Positions 1 to 8,902 of a stretch of 64,000 bases of DNA are shown here, piece after piece (the first letter of the stretch is position 1; each line of letters starts with the position of its first letter). Both the position numbers and the translations under genes were made by a program. The stretch is from Halobacteriales archaeon YIM A00010. GTDB taxonomy: Archaea > Halobacteriota > Halobacteria > Halobacteriales > Haloarculaceae. The notes under the pieces were generated by a model. It saw only the letters and a list, made by a program, of their open reading frames with translations. It was not told the DNA's origin and searched no databases. Where the stretch lies: the NCBI GenBank assembly GCA_025041175.1, contig JAKCFJ010000001.1:992001-1056000 (forward strand), written 5' to 3'.

Positions 1-337
1 TGGCGAGCGCTCGGCGGGCGTGATGGTCGTGGTTGATGTCCCACACGGTCCCGTGCCCACCCGGAATCACCACCGCGTCGTAAGCATCGGCGTCGACGGC
101 AGCGATCGGGGTGGGATCGTTCAGTCGCTCGTCGGTTTCGTGAACCGACCGGATGTGGTCTGCGGTCTCCGATCCGACTTCCTCGGGATCGATCGAGCGC
201 TCGTCGATGACCGGCGGTGCACCCGAGGGCGTCGAGACGGTGGTGTCGACGCCAGCCTCTGAGAGGGTGGTCAGCGGCTCGATGCACTCCTCGCCCCAGT
301 AGCCTTCTTCGCTAACGATGAACAGTGCGGATGGCAT
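1..337 (-). CDS. DJ-1/PfpI-type (class I glutamine amidotransferase-like) protein, partial
   Basis: Only the first ~112 residues are in the window; the C-terminus lies beyond base 1. The translation begins MPSALFIVSEEGYWGEEC and reaches a VVIPGGHGTVWD motif. This is the ThiJ/DJ-1/PfpI fold pattern, in which the GGHG turn precedes the nucleophile elbow. The catalytic Cys elbow would fall outside the window, so I cannot tell protease, chaperone (Hsp31-like) or glyoxalase activity. The ATG at 337 follows a G-rich stretch and is divergent from the mevalonate kinase gene. Confidence 0.75.
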   Translation of the reverse strand, partial: MPSALFIVSEEGYWGEECIEPLTTLSEAGVDTTVSTPSGAPPVIDERSIDPEEVGSETADHIRSVHETDERLNDPTPIAAVDADAYDAVVIPGGHGTVWDINHDHHARRALA

Positions 338-469
338 GGGAGGAACACTACACGCGCTCACAAGAAAAGGGATATGCTTCCACTGCTCTCTGGAACCAGT
401 GGGAGCATCGGAGTGGGAGCGCGACGGGAGTTCAGATGTCTTTAACTGTTCGCTCCGGAAGGTGGAGGT

Positions 470-1462
470 ATGACCGTTTCGAGCGCGCCAGGGAAGGTGT
501 ATCTCCTGGGCGAACACGCTGTCGTGTACGGCGAGCCAGCGGTGCTGTGTGCGATCGAACGCCGAGCCACTGTCACCGCTACCGCGCGGGACGACGATCG
601 GATTCGGGTACAAGCACGTGATCTGACGATCGATGGGTTCTCAGTCGAGTACGGCGATGGAGTGGTGGACGAGACGGCCGACATCGACGTTCCCCACCCG
701 CTCGTCGAGGCCGCCGTGGGCTACGTCGACGGCGCGATCGAGCAGGTTCGAGAGATCGTCGACGACTCCACCGGCTTTACGATCACCATCGAGAGCGACA
801 TTCCGTTGGGCGCTGGGTTGGGATCCTCGGCCGCGGTCGTGGTGGCGGCGATCGATGCGGCCACCCGAGAGATGGGCGTCGAGCTCGCGCCCGAGGAGAT
901 CGCGGATCGCGCCTACCGCGTCGAGCACGACGTACAGGACGGGCAGGCGTCCCGCGCCGACACGTTCTGTTCCGCAATGGGGGGGACGGTCCGCGTCGAG
1001 GGCGTGGACTGTCAGACGATCGAGGAGTCACCTCGGCTTCCCCTCGTCATCGGCTACGACGGGGGGGCCGGCGATACGGGCGCGCTCGTTGCCGGCGTGC
1101 GCGGTCTCAAGGACGAATACGACTTCGCCGCCGACACGGTGCGGGCAATCGGTGACGCCGTCAGAACTGGCGAGCGAGCGCTCGCTGACGAGAATCGTCA
1201 GGAGTTCGGACGGCTGATGGATTTCAACCACGGGCTATTGTCGGCGCTCGGGGTGTCCTCCCGTTCGCTCGATGCGATGGTGTGGGCCGCCCGCGACGCC
1301 GGGGCGCTCGGCGCGAAACTGACGGGCGCGGGCGGCGGTGGCTGTATCGTCGCCCTCGATCCCACGCCGGATACGGAGACGGCGCTCCAGTACACGCCCG
1401 GTTGTGAGGAAGCGTTCCGCGCCGAACTGGACCGCGACGGGGTGCGGGTGGAATCGGAATGA
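470..1462 (+). CDS. mvk: Mevalonate kinase
   Basis: GHMP-family kinase of 330 residues that phosphorylates mevalonate in the isoprenoid pathway feeding archaeal ether lipids. Visible motifs are the N-terminal PGKVYLLGEHAVVYGEPAV, the ATP loop PLGAGLGSSAA at about 112-122, the catalytic-Asp region SRADTF at about 161-166, and GAKLTGAGGGGC near residue 290. The stop codon overlaps the start of the isopentenyl phosphate kinase gene by 4 bases (ATGA), so the two are an operon. This is the archaeal modified mevalonate pathway pairing. The length is normal for the family. Confidence 0.96.
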   Translation: MTVSSAPGKVYLLGEHAVVYGEPAVLCAIERRATVTATARDDDRIRVQARDLTIDGFSVEYGDGVVDETADIDVPHPLVEAAVGYVDGAIEQVREIVDDSTGFTITIESDIPLGAGLGSSAAVVVAAIDAATREMGVELAPEEIADRAYRVEHDVQDGQASRADTFCSAMGGTVRVEGVDCQTIEESPRLPLVIGYDGGAGDTGALVAGVRGLKDEYDFAADTVRAIGDAVRTGERALADENRQEFGRLMDFNHGLLSALGVSSRSLDAMVWAARDAGALGAKLTGAGGGGCIVALDPTPDTETALQYTPGCEEAFRAELDRDGVRVESE

Positions 1463-2199
1463 CGATCGTTCTCAAACTCGGCGGCAGCGTCGTTACCGAC
1501 AAGGATGCGCCCGAAACCGTCGACCGAGAGGCGCTCGAAGCGGCCAGCAGAACGATCGCTGCGCACGGAGATCGCGATCTCGTGGTGATCCACGGCGGCG
1601 GGAGCTTCGGGCACCACCACGCCGCCGAACACGGCGTCAGTCGAACCACGGGCACACACGACACCGAGGCTATCAGAGCCATCCACGGCGCGATGGGGCG
1701 GCTCAACGCGGCCGTGGTGGATGCACTGGCTGCGGAGGGCGTCCCTGCGATTCCCGTTCGGCCGCTGTCTGCTGGCCGTCGGTCGGCGGGGGGTGAGCTA
1801 CAGCTACCGACCGAGCAGGTGAAAACGTTGCTCGCCGAGGGGTTCGTCCCCGTGCTGCACGGCGACGTGATCGCACACGAGGAGCACGGGGCCACCATCC
1901 TCAGTGGGGACGAGTTGGTCTGTGCGCTGGGCGGGGCGCTTTCTGTCGACAGGGTGGGGCTGTGTTCGGCGGTGCCCGGCGTGCTCGATGGCGGGGACGT
2001 GATCCCCGAGATCGATGCGTTCGAGGACGTGGCCCACGCGCTCGGCGCGAGCGAGTCGACCGACGTGACCGGCGGGATGGCCGGAAAAGTTCGCGCACTG
2101 CTCGATCTGGAAACGACCGCGTTCGTCTTCGACCGCAACGGACTCGAACCGTTCTTGAAGGGAGAAGAGCCTGGAACCCGGATCGGGTGGGAGCGCTGA
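1459..2199 (+). CDS. ipk: Isopentenyl phosphate kinase
   Basis: Amino-acid-kinase-fold enzyme of 246 residues making isopentenyl diphosphate from isopentenyl phosphate, the last step of the archaeal alternative mevalonate route. It starts with the KLGGSVVTDK phosphate-binding loop. It carries HGGGSFGHHHA at about 45-55, where the His cluster contains the IPK-specific substrate His. It is translationally coupled to mvk by a 4-base overlap. In many haloarchaea RNase J and a prenyl synthase follow; here the next in-frame sequence is only a peptidase fragment. Confidence 0.95.
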   Translation: MTIVLKLGGSVVTDKDAPETVDREALEAASRTIAAHGDRDLVVIHGGGSFGHHHAAEHGVSRTTGTHDTEAIRAIHGAMGRLNAAVVDALAAEGVPAIPVRPLSAGRRSAGGELQLPTEQVKTLLAEGFVPVLHGDVIAHEEHGATILSGDELVCALGGALSVDRVGLCSAVPGVLDGGDVIPEIDAFEDVAHALGASESTDVTGGMAGKVRALLDLETTAFVFDRNGLEPFLKGEEPGTRIGWER

Positions 2200-2577
2200 G
2201 CGGCTGGATTCGGCAACCCACCGAACGGCCGCACGCGAACCACCGATCGGATCTCCGAAGCGTACGCAGACTGCTTGGAGACGTTCGAGCCGGAAATCGA
2301 CTGGCCCGAGCGCGCTCGTCGGGAGTGGCTCGCTGGCAGCCTCACCAGACAGCCCTACCACTCCTACCAGTACGTGCTCGGAGTGGGCGGGGCGCTCGCC
2401 GTTCGCGACCGACTCGACGCCGGTACGCTCGATCCGGAAACCTACCGATCGTTCCTCGGATCGACAGGACGGCTCCCATCCACCGAGCTGTTCGAACAGA
2501 TCGGTCTCGACATCGAACGAACGGAGCCGTACGAACGCGCTAGCACCGCGTTCGAGGAGTCCCTCGATCTGCTGTAG
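2200..2577 (+). pseudogene. Oligoendopeptidase F (M3) C-terminal fragment
   Basis: About 125 codons, open in the same frame immediately after the ipk stop. They encode a sequence matching the C-terminal end of PepF-type M3 metallopeptidases: DWPERARREW, then YHSYQYVLGVGGALAVRDRL, then ELFEQIGLDIERTEPYERA near the end. The catalytic HExxH half is absent. The only plausible initiation is a TTG at 2275. I read it as the remnant of a deleted pepF gene. Family assignment is by recalled motif pattern, not an alignment. Confidence 0.62.
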
Positions 2578-2625
2578 CCCTCGGGCTGCCGAGCAACAGG
2601 CGAGGGCAACCGCTTCGACCGCGAC

Positions 2626-2633
2626 TTTTTATC
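2626..2633 (+). promoter_or_regulatory. TATA box of the glutaredoxin-like gene
   Basis: TTTTTATC lies 22-29 bases before the ATG at 2655 in otherwise GC-rich DNA. This is the spacing expected for a leaderless haloarchaeal transcript, and it supports that start codon. Confidence 0.5.
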
Positions 2634-2654
2634 CATCCGTCCCGTTCCACGGAT

Positions 2655-2897
2655 ATGACGCTCACGCTCTACCAACTCGAGGGCTGTCCCTACTGTGAAC
2701 GCGTCGTCGACCGCCTGAACGAACTCGATGTCGATTTCGAAAGCGTGTGGGTCGACGGACTCCATTCGAAACGCAACGACGTGAAACGGGTCTCGGGCCA
2801 ACGAGCCGTCCCTGTCCTCGTCGACGACGAACGAGGAGTAACGATGGCCGAATCCGAACGCATCCTCGAATACCTCGGTACCTCCTACGCGACCTGA
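2655..2897 (+). CDS. Glutaredoxin-like / GST N-terminal domain protein
   Basis: An 80-residue thioredoxin-fold protein. The redox motif CPYC sits at residues 11-14, and the cis-Pro loop is AVPVLV at about 51-56. Haloarchaea lack glutathione and use gamma-glutamylcysteine, so the physiological thiol partner is uncertain. It is a single-domain protein of the usual size for the haloarchaeal family. It has its own TATA box, so it is probably a monocistronic leaderless transcript. Confidence 0.85.
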   Translation: MTLTLYQLEGCPYCERVVDRLNELDVDFESVWVDGLHSKRNDVKRVSGQRAVPVLVDDERGVTMAESERILEYLGTSYAT

Positions 2898-3005
2898 CTA
2901 GAATATCATAAAAACGCAAAATAAATTATTGTTCCCAACCTGAAGATTATCTCTACTCATTCAGATACGTAAGATGTATGTACACGAATGAAATTCCTTC
3001 AGAGG

Positions 3006-3164
3006 ATGCCAGAGTGCCAGAACTGTGGATCGTTCGTGACGGAGGCTTATGTGCGAGTGTTCGCACCGAACGGGATGGAATCCGTTCGAGTGTGTCCGAA
3101 CTGCGAAGACAAGCTCCGTGACGGTGCATCGATTCGGCAGGCTCGGTCCTCTCGCGGCAACTGA
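3006..3164 (+). CDS. Small zinc-finger protein (DUF7563-like)
   Basis: A short gene with two CxxC pairs. The product begins MPECQNCGSFVTEAYVRVF and has VCPNCEDKL about 25 residues later, so it is a compact four-Cys zinc binder of 52 residues. An in-frame ATG at 2988 would add six residues, but homologous small proteins of haloarchaea as I recall them begin MPEC, so 3006 is preferred. It is preceded by AT-rich intergenic DNA. Function unknown. Confidence 0.65.
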   Translation: MPECQNCGSFVTEAYVRVFAPNGMESVRVCPNCEDKLRDGASIRQARSSRGN

Positions 3165-3240
3165 TTCGGATCTTGAATAGATACTGTCCAATCAGCGACT
3201 TCTGAGTCTGTCGTCCCCTCACGTTCCTTCTCGGCGAGGG

Positions 3241-4014
3241 TCAGATTTGGTCGTACGTCCCGAGTCGCGTTCCGTTCAGCAGATACGCTTGGGCGGTCCC
3301 AAAGCCTACCGGGAGGTAGGGGGCGAGAAATTCCTGACCGGTGTTGGTCCACGTCCCACCAGTCAGATCGTTGAACGCGGGGAACACGACGAGATTCCCC
3401 TCGACATCGAGCGGCGTTCCGTAGTGCGTTTCGAACGGCTCCGGACACAGTGGTCCTCGGAGCCACGTGCGTTCCGTCCGGCTTCCGCCGACCGCATCGG
3501 TCAGCCGGACCATGGGATGCTCGTGGCCCATACCGATCACGTCGGCTCCAAGCACGTCGGTGTCGGGCCACGTGTGTCCGTGCACGAAGCCGACAGAGCC
3601 AGCGCGGTATCCGTCCGTCGGTGTGACGTGAATTTCGTGCTCGGGATCGTAATCGCTCACAACCGCGTCGACCACCGACTCTATCGCCCCGTCGTGGTTT
3701 CCTTTCACGATCGTCGTGGGAACCCGCTCTGTGACCCGCTCTAACAGCGTTCGGATCTCGCGGCGTTCCTCGGGGTTCGGCTCCCCGATATCCGTTGCGA
3801 GATCGCCCAGAACGACCAGGCGATCGGCGCCTGTCCGATCGAGCAACGAGAGAACGGACTCTCGGCGATCTGCCGCACGGCTCGGTAGCTCGATGCCCCT
3901 GCGCCGGAGTTCGATCTCGATCCCGGCGTGGTAGTCCGCCAGCACGAGCGCACGCTCCGAGCCGATGGAGACGAGCGCAGCCGGCTCGTGTGGTACCGGC
4001 TCCAACGAAACCAT
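3241..4014 (-). CDS. rpe: RPA-associated phosphoesterase (SbcD/Mre11-related metallophosphoesterase)
   Basis: A 257-residue calcineurin-like phosphoesterase. The metal-ligand blocks appear in order: DYHAG (27-31), GDLATD (70-75), GNHDG (105-109), GHTW (146-149) and GMGHEH (161-166). It matches the archaeal SbcD-related single-domain group. It is the last gene of a three-gene unit with the RPA and RPA-associated protein genes, with a 4-base gap upstream. That order is known from other haloarchaea as rpa1-rpap1-rpe. Substrate unknown; a role in ssDNA processing is inferred from context. Confidence 0.88.
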   Translation of the reverse strand: MVSLEPVPHEPAALVSIGSERALVLADYHAGIEIELRRRGIELPSRAADRRESVLSLLDRTGADRLVVLGDLATDIGEPNPEERREIRTLLERVTERVPTTIVKGNHDGAIESVVDAVVSDYDPEHEIHVTPTDGYRAGSVGFVHGHTWPDTDVLGADVIGMGHEHPMVRLTDAVGGSRTERTWLRGPLCPEPFETHYGTPLDVEGNLVVFPAFNDLTGGTWTNTGQEFLAPYLPVGFGTAQAYLLNGTRLGTYDQI

Positions 4015-4018
4015 CGGA

Positions 4019-5488
4019 TCAGATCGGTTTCAGCGTGTCGTCGTCGGGTTCGTAGCACTGTCCATTCATCAGCGCGTCCTGAATGGCCTCGGAAACCGCT
4101 GTTTCGGACACACCGGCCGCCTCGCTCACCCGGTCGATGAGTGTCTCACGATCTGCACCGTCACCGTCGTCGAGTTCGCGCATCGTCTCGAGCAACACCG
4201 ACATGACGTCGATCTCTTCGGGCTCGTCGTCGGTAGCCCCCGCCTCGCCCACCTCGCCCTCGGAGCCGGTCTCCGGCGTCGTCAGACCCTCGTCGCTGTC
4301 GAGTGCCGGTGCATCCTCGCTTTCATCACCAGCCGAAGTCGGTTCGGAAGGAGGCGCTTCGACCGATCGGTCGGTGTCCGCGTCCACGCTCGGTTCTGCG
4401 TTCGGTTCCACGTCGGGTTCCGGCGTTTCCTCGCCGGTATCGACCTCTGCGGCTGTCGAAAACTCCGTCCCGAACTCCGATTCCACCTCGTTTCTGACCT
4501 CGGTGTCCAGCTCGAACGCCTCGGGATCGAACTCCTCGGGATCGAACTCCGCTTCGGCGTCCTCGGTCGGTTCGGAGTCGGGTGTTTCTCCGGTGGGTTC
4601 GGCGGACGCGGCTGTCGCTGGGTCTTCGGAGTCTGGACCGTCGTCGGCCACTGCCGCGCGGTCCTCCTCGGAGGCAGCAGCCGGTTCCGGCGCTCGTTGT
4701 GTCGCCGTCTCGTCTCCAACGTCGGAGTCGACCACCGGCGCGACCGACACCGCGTTCTCGGTCTCGCCTGGCGAGCGAGAGAGATCGTCGACGGCGTCGA
4801 TATCCCCGGCAACGAGGCGCAACACGTCGAGTGAAAGACGCTGTAGATCCGCGAGATACGCCTCGGTGGTGCCGTACTGTTCGAACGCGATCGGAATCCC
4901 GGCTGCGAGGCTCGGATCGACGCCGGTCTCGGTGAGGTCGGTCGTGAGTCTCTCATCGTCGCTAGAGTGATCAGTCCGGAGCGCGCCGGTGACAGTGGCG
5001 ATCCGTTCGAGGGTTCGTTCGGCCGTCGAGACCGTCCACCGATCGCGGGTGTCGCTGTCGACTTCGGTGATCTCCTCCGGCCGGATCGAGGTGTACACGA
5101 CGTCCGCGTCGTCGGGCGAGAACGTCCGTGCCTTTCCGGTGACGGCAACGAACGCCGGCGGCGTGGCGCTGTCGAGAAACGCCATCGCGTCGGGTTGGTA
5201 CTGTCCGGCGTAGATGACGAACGCACCGGTCGGATCGACCACGCGCGCACGGAGCATACTTTCACCCGCCGGCGAGACCTCCGTTAGCACCCCCACGACG
5301 AACAGGCGGTTCACGCGCACACCGGTCGGCATGACCACGTAGTTCGGCGCGCGTTCTTCGTCGCTTTCCGAATACGAGTGTGTCGCATCCGCGTACTCCG
5401 CCGCGAACAGCCGGTGGGCGACCTCACGACCGCTGGAAACGACGGATCCGTCGTTGCTGTCGCTGTCACGGAGTGATTCGTGGCTCAT
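4019..5488 (-). CDS. rpap1: RPA-associated protein (OB-fold plus winged helix)
   Basis: A 489-residue protein. An N-terminal OB-fold-like region (roughly 45-140, with NRLFVVGVLTEV and RARVVDPTGAFVIYAGQY) is followed by a helical part. A long, very acidic low-complexity linker runs from about 225 to 420. The C-terminal winged helix (about 425-489) contains ETLIDRVSEAAGVSETAVSEAI. It overlaps the rpa gene by 4 bases, indicating translational coupling and a stoichiometric complex. Family members are needed for RPA function in Haloferax. The acidic linker is longer than the two folded ends together suggest is necessary. Confidence 0.88.
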   Translation of the reverse strand: MSHESLRDSDSNDGSVVSSGREVAHRLFAAEYADATHSYSESDEERAPNYVVMPTGVRVNRLFVVGVLTEVSPAGESMLRARVVDPTGAFVIYAGQYQPDAMAFLDSATPPAFVAVTGKARTFSPDDADVVYTSIRPEEITEVDSDTRDRWTVSTAERTLERIATVTGALRTDHSSDDERLTTDLTETGVDPSLAAGIPIAFEQYGTTEAYLADLQRLSLDVLRLVAGDIDAVDDLSRSPGETENAVSVAPVVDSDVGDETATQRAPEPAAASEEDRAAVADDGPDSEDPATAASAEPTGETPDSEPTEDAEAEFDPEEFDPEAFELDTEVRNEVESEFGTEFSTAAEVDTGEETPEPDVEPNAEPSVDADTDRSVEAPPSEPTSAGDESEDAPALDSDEGLTTPETGSEGEVGEAGATDDEPEEIDVMSVLLETMRELDDGDGADRETLIDRVSEAAGVSETAVSEAIQDALMNGQCYEPDDDTLKPI

Positions 5489-6759
5489 CCGTCCACCTCC
5501 GCGAGCAGCGTCCGGGCACGGTCCGCTGGATCGTCCGTGATCGGTTCGAACTCGGTGGCATCCAACGTCGCGCCGTAGTCGTCGACGCTGAGCGATCCCC
5601 GAACGCGGTGTTCCAACCCGACGATCTCCGCCGCGATCGCGGCAGTAACGACCTCTTTGTCCATCGCGTCACGAGCGTGGTCGAGCGCGTCCTCGAGCGT
5701 GCCACCGTAGACGCGCTCGGTCAGCTCTCGGTCGAGGACAGCGGTGGCCGTCCCGGTGCCGTCGTCGAGGATGGCCTTCACACGGAGATCGTCGACGCCC
5801 GACACCGCGCCGTGGCTTCGACACTGCCCGTTCTGGATGACCCGATTGCACTCCGGACAGCGCTGGATCAGCCCGGAGCCGTCACGAACGTCGAGCACGG
5901 CTCCCGTCAGCTCGACATCGAACGTGCTGCCGCCGGCGACGGCCGCCCCGATCTCCATTGTCGGTGCCGTTTCCGTCGCCTCGACCGAACGATCTAGGGG
6001 CGTGACCGTCGTAAACTCCGAAACGTTCACCGACGGCACCCCGCGGTGTTCCCGCACGTAACAGTCCTCGAGGCGAACCGACGCGCCAGCCTCGATCGTC
6101 TCCGTGTGGAGGTCCCAATCGGTGAACGGTAGCCGCGTGGTTTCGTCCCCGAGAACGCCGCTCAGAATGTCGGTCGGACCGTCGCGCCCGTCGATCGTCC
6201 TCTGTTCGCACTCGATCACCGCCACTTCCAACGTCACGCCACGGTCGCCGGCAGCGAGATCGATGAGCGAGCGCTCACCACCGATCTCGTACGGAACCGA
6301 AAGCGGCTCCGTTTCTGTCGTGACTGACGTGTTCTCGTTCAGGTTGAGCTGGGGCTCGCCGTCCCATTCACGGACGCCGGCGTTGCCGACGGTGATCGTA
6401 TCACCTGCCTCGAATCCGAACGCATCCCACGCAGTGTAGGAGATCACCCCCGTTTCGTCGGCGATCTCACCCTCCGAGATGGTTCGTTTCTCTCCGTTGT
6501 ACACGATCGTTCGCATCCCGACGGTGAGCACGCGACCGGTGACCGTCACGCTCGAATCCGTGGTGGTGACGTCACCGACCGACGCCGCTGTGGGCGCTGT
6601 TCCCCCACTACCGCCCTCACCGTACTTCCGACGGAGGCTCTGTTTGGCCTCGTTGAGAGGTACGTCGTACTCCAGAAGCGTTTCGAGATCCGCTGCGACC
6701 TCCTGTTTCTCGACGCCGAGATCGGAGGCGAGTTCCCCGGCGTGGCTGTCGATATCCAT
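5485..6759 (-). CDS. rpa1: Replication protein A (single-stranded DNA-binding protein)
   Basis: A 424-residue ssDNA-binding protein with successive OB-folds (about 60-150, 170-260 and 275-400). A zinc finger is inserted in the last one, with ligands C311, C314, C323 and H326 (CPECNRVIQNGQCRSHG). This architecture and length match haloarchaeal RPA1. It heads the rpa1-rpap1-rpe operon. The intergenic region 6760-6929 carries the divergent promoters of this operon and of the next plus-strand gene. Confidence 0.92.
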   Translation of the reverse strand: MDIDSHAGELASDLGVEKQEVAADLETLLEYDVPLNEAKQSLRRKYGEGGSGGTAPTAASVGDVTTTDSSVTVTGRVLTVGMRTIVYNGEKRTISEGEIADETGVISYTAWDAFGFEAGDTITVGNAGVREWDGEPQLNLNENTSVTTETEPLSVPYEIGGERSLIDLAAGDRGVTLEVAVIECEQRTIDGRDGPTDILSGVLGDETTRLPFTDWDLHTETIEAGASVRLEDCYVREHRGVPSVNVSEFTTVTPLDRSVEATETAPTMEIGAAVAGGSTFDVELTGAVLDVRDGSGLIQRCPECNRVIQNGQCRSHGAVSGVDDLRVKAILDDGTGTATAVLDRELTERVYGGTLEDALDHARDAMDKEVVTAAIAAEIVGLEHRVRGSLSVDDYGATLDATEFEPITDDPADRARTLLAEVDG

Positions 6760-6929
6760 CGCATCTTATCCGTGGGTGTACACTCACAAAAAGCGTTCGT
6801 GCCGCCCGTGATCAGTCGATCGCAACGCCACGTACAGCGTTCGAACGGGACGGACCGACAGCTACCACGCGACATCCAGTGTGCACCCACAACACCCAAG
6901 GTATATTTGTATTAGTTTCCACATAGCAG

Positions 6930-7250
6930 ATGATGGTCGAGGACCAGCCCGATTCGAATGAATTTGTTTGGGTTAACGATGCCCAGGAGAGCGGACAAAG
7001 CCACGTGGGGGTCCGTGGGACGGTGGGGCTGCCCTCCGACTCGAACCACGAGGAGGAGGGTACGACGGTGCAGATCCGACTGCCTGACGAACTTGCGGAC
7101 GAAATCATCTCGCTGTACGACGAGCTGGATGGGGATTTCTACCAACGATACGGGGAGAGACTCGAACCGAATCAGCTCTTTTGGGCGAACGGCATCCAAC
7201 TGATGCTCAATCACGCGGAGGAACTCCGGGAACAGATCGGCGTCAATTGA
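6930..7250 (+). CDS. Conserved-looking hypothetical protein
   Basis: A 106-residue acidic protein. The first ~45 residues are polar and probably disordered. The rest reads TTVQIRLPDELADEIISLYD and continues helical. The beta strand followed by a helix resembles the start of ribbon-helix-helix DNA-binding proteins, but I cannot confirm the fold. An AT-rich TATA-like run (about 6902-6910) lies ~20 bases upstream. Function unknown. Confidence 0.55.
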   Translation: MMVEDQPDSNEFVWVNDAQESGQSHVGVRGTVGLPSDSNHEEEGTTVQIRLPDELADEIISLYDELDGDFYQRYGERLEPNQLFWANGIQLMLNHAEELREQIGVN

Positions 7251-7651
7251 CGTCCGTTCGCGCCGAAAACTACGGACCAGACGGACGGATCGAACACGCC
7301 CGTCCGGCGGAGCGTGCGAACGATGGGCCACTGGCGCACGGAATCAAGGGTACGGCTGCTGCCTATCCCATCGTTCAGTTCATTATTTCTTATGGAATAT
7401 AATGAATCTTACGATGATGAATAGTATAATACAAAAAGCGGATGGGAGCGGTAGAACGCTCCACGATCCCAGTCAATGACAACCGCTAGGTTGGGAGGGG
7501 CTTGATCGAGCCTTCAGTGTGCCGTCCGTATCTGCAAGTGGGTCAGGTCTCTGGACGACATCAGTACCCATTGGTTACACCAAGAAAACGATTGTGAAAT
7601 TATTTGCGCATTGTAATCAGTTAGTTAATCAGATATCAAGTCAGTCACCGA
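7251..7651. other. Intergenic region without a supported gene
   Basis: The stretch 7380-7440 is unusually AT-rich. The segment around 7470-7520 (CCGCTAGGTTGGGAGGGG, then a GGGGCTTGATCGAGCC hairpin) resembles the 3' end of IS605-type tnpB elements as I remember them. No TnpA or TnpB coding sequence is present. It may be a degraded element end, or simply the 3' terminator region of the two convergent genes. Confidence 0.3.
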
Positions 7652-8902
7652 TCAATACTCGATGGGTGTGATCGATTCGATCGGCCACTGGCTGAGGAGT
7701 TCGACGCCGTTTTCGCGGACGACGACCATTTCTTCGATTCGGACGCCCTGTTTCTCGGCTGGTTCCATCGTCTCGACGGCCATGGTCATTCCTTCCTCGA
7801 TTTCGATGGGGTGATCGGGGGAGAGTCCGCGCCAGATCAGGGGCACCTCGTACAGTTGGAGACCGAGACCGTGTGCCCAGTGGTTGGTGGTGAGCTGCCA
7901 GTGGTCGGTCGCACCGTACCACTCTGCGTGTTCGCCGGCTAGGTTCGGAAAGCCCTTGCATATCTCGTCGGTGGTCGCGCCCGGTTCGATGCGTTCGAGC
8001 ACGTCGTACAGGTTGTCGCGGGCGGTCTCGTAGGCGTCTCGTTGGGCTTGGGTGGGTTGTCCCACGCTGAACGTCCGGTAGTAACACGAGCGATAGCCGA
8101 GGTAGCCGACGTTGTAAAAGTCCGCGTACACGAGATCTCCCGGTCGGATCAGCCGGTCGGTCGTGTTGGCTTGGTGTTTGGGCCACGTGTTCGGTCCCGA
8201 GGTGAGATAGCCCCCCTGTACCTGTGCCCCCTGACGCCACAGCTCCTGAACCGCCGCGCCCCACACCTCCGACTCGCGCCGACCGGGGCGGGTTTCCTCG
8301 GTAATGCGTTGGAAGCCGGCCTCACAGATCGCCGCGACCTGCCGGAGACATTCGATTTCGTCCCTGGTTTTCACCTTCCGGGCGTCTTCCATCACCTGCG
8401 TACACGCATCGGTTCGCACGTCGGCGTTCCGCGTTTCGAACGCGTCGATGAGTCCCTGGTGTCCGACGTCGAGACCCATCGGCTCCGTTTTCACTCCGTA
8501 TTCCTCCATCGCCTCGACGACTCCCTCCACCATCGTGTCGAGCAGAAAGCCTCGGGCAGAGGCCCGTCCGGACGCTCTCGGGACGTTTCCGAGCCCGGGG
8601 CACGCGTACCGGATGTCGGTGAGCCACGGGCAGTTGAACCGCTGGTTGCTCGCGTGGTCGGCGGTGTCCCAGTGGATGACATCGCCGTCCTCGGTGAGCA
8701 GCGTGTAGTGGTCGGCACCGCTGCCGCCGGTCATCGCAAGCCCAGTCACGTACCGGATGTTGGGGTCGGAGACGAGCAGCATACTCCCGAGCTCCGTTTC
8801 GTTCAACCGATCGAGCGCCCGCTCTTTGCGCTCTGTGCGAAGCCGGCCCACATCGATGCGCTCCTCCCAGTCGACCGCCATCGTTCCCCGCGTTCCCTCC
8901 AT
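7652..8902 (-). CDS. M24-family protein (Xaa-Pro dipeptidase / DddP-like) with altered metal site
   Basis: A pita-bread-fold protein of ~416 residues from the chosen start; ATGs at 8983 and 8881 are in-frame alternatives. The C-terminal catalytic half is recognisable by HWAHGLGLQLYEVPLIW, EEGMTMAVETMEP and GVRIEEMVVV. It keeps the first ligand Asp (YADFYN), the His and the two Glu. The second Asp, normally in SDxTRTF, is Cys here (RSCYYRTF). This departs from dinuclear aminopeptidases and could mean a mononuclear site or another reaction. The DMSP lyase DddP belongs to the same fold family. Substrate unknown. Confidence 0.78.
   Translation of the reverse strand: MEGTRGTMAVDWEERIDVGRLRTERKERALDRLNETELGSMLLVSDPNIRYVTGLAMTGGSGADHYTLLTEDGDVIHWDTADHASNQRFNCPWLTDIRYACPGLGNVPRASGRASARGFLLDTMVEGVVEAMEEYGVKTEPMGLDVGHQGLIDAFETRNADVRTDACTQVMEDARKVKTRDEIECLRQVAAICEAGFQRITEETRPGRRESEVWGAAVQELWRQGAQVQGGYLTSGPNTWPKHQANTTDRLIRPGDLVYADFYNVGYLGYRSCYYRTFSVGQPTQAQRDAYETARDNLYDVLERIEPGATTDEICKGFPNLAGEHAEWYGATDHWQLTTNHWAHGLGLQLYEVPLIWRGLSPDHPIEIEEGMTMAVETMEPAEKQGVRIEEMVVVRENGVELLSQWPIESITPIEY

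Noticed and set aside
442-2361. Long open frames antisense to the mevalonate and isopentenyl kinase genes
   Set aside because: They are high-GC shadows rich in Arg/Ser/Pro with no domain character, opposite two well-identified genes.
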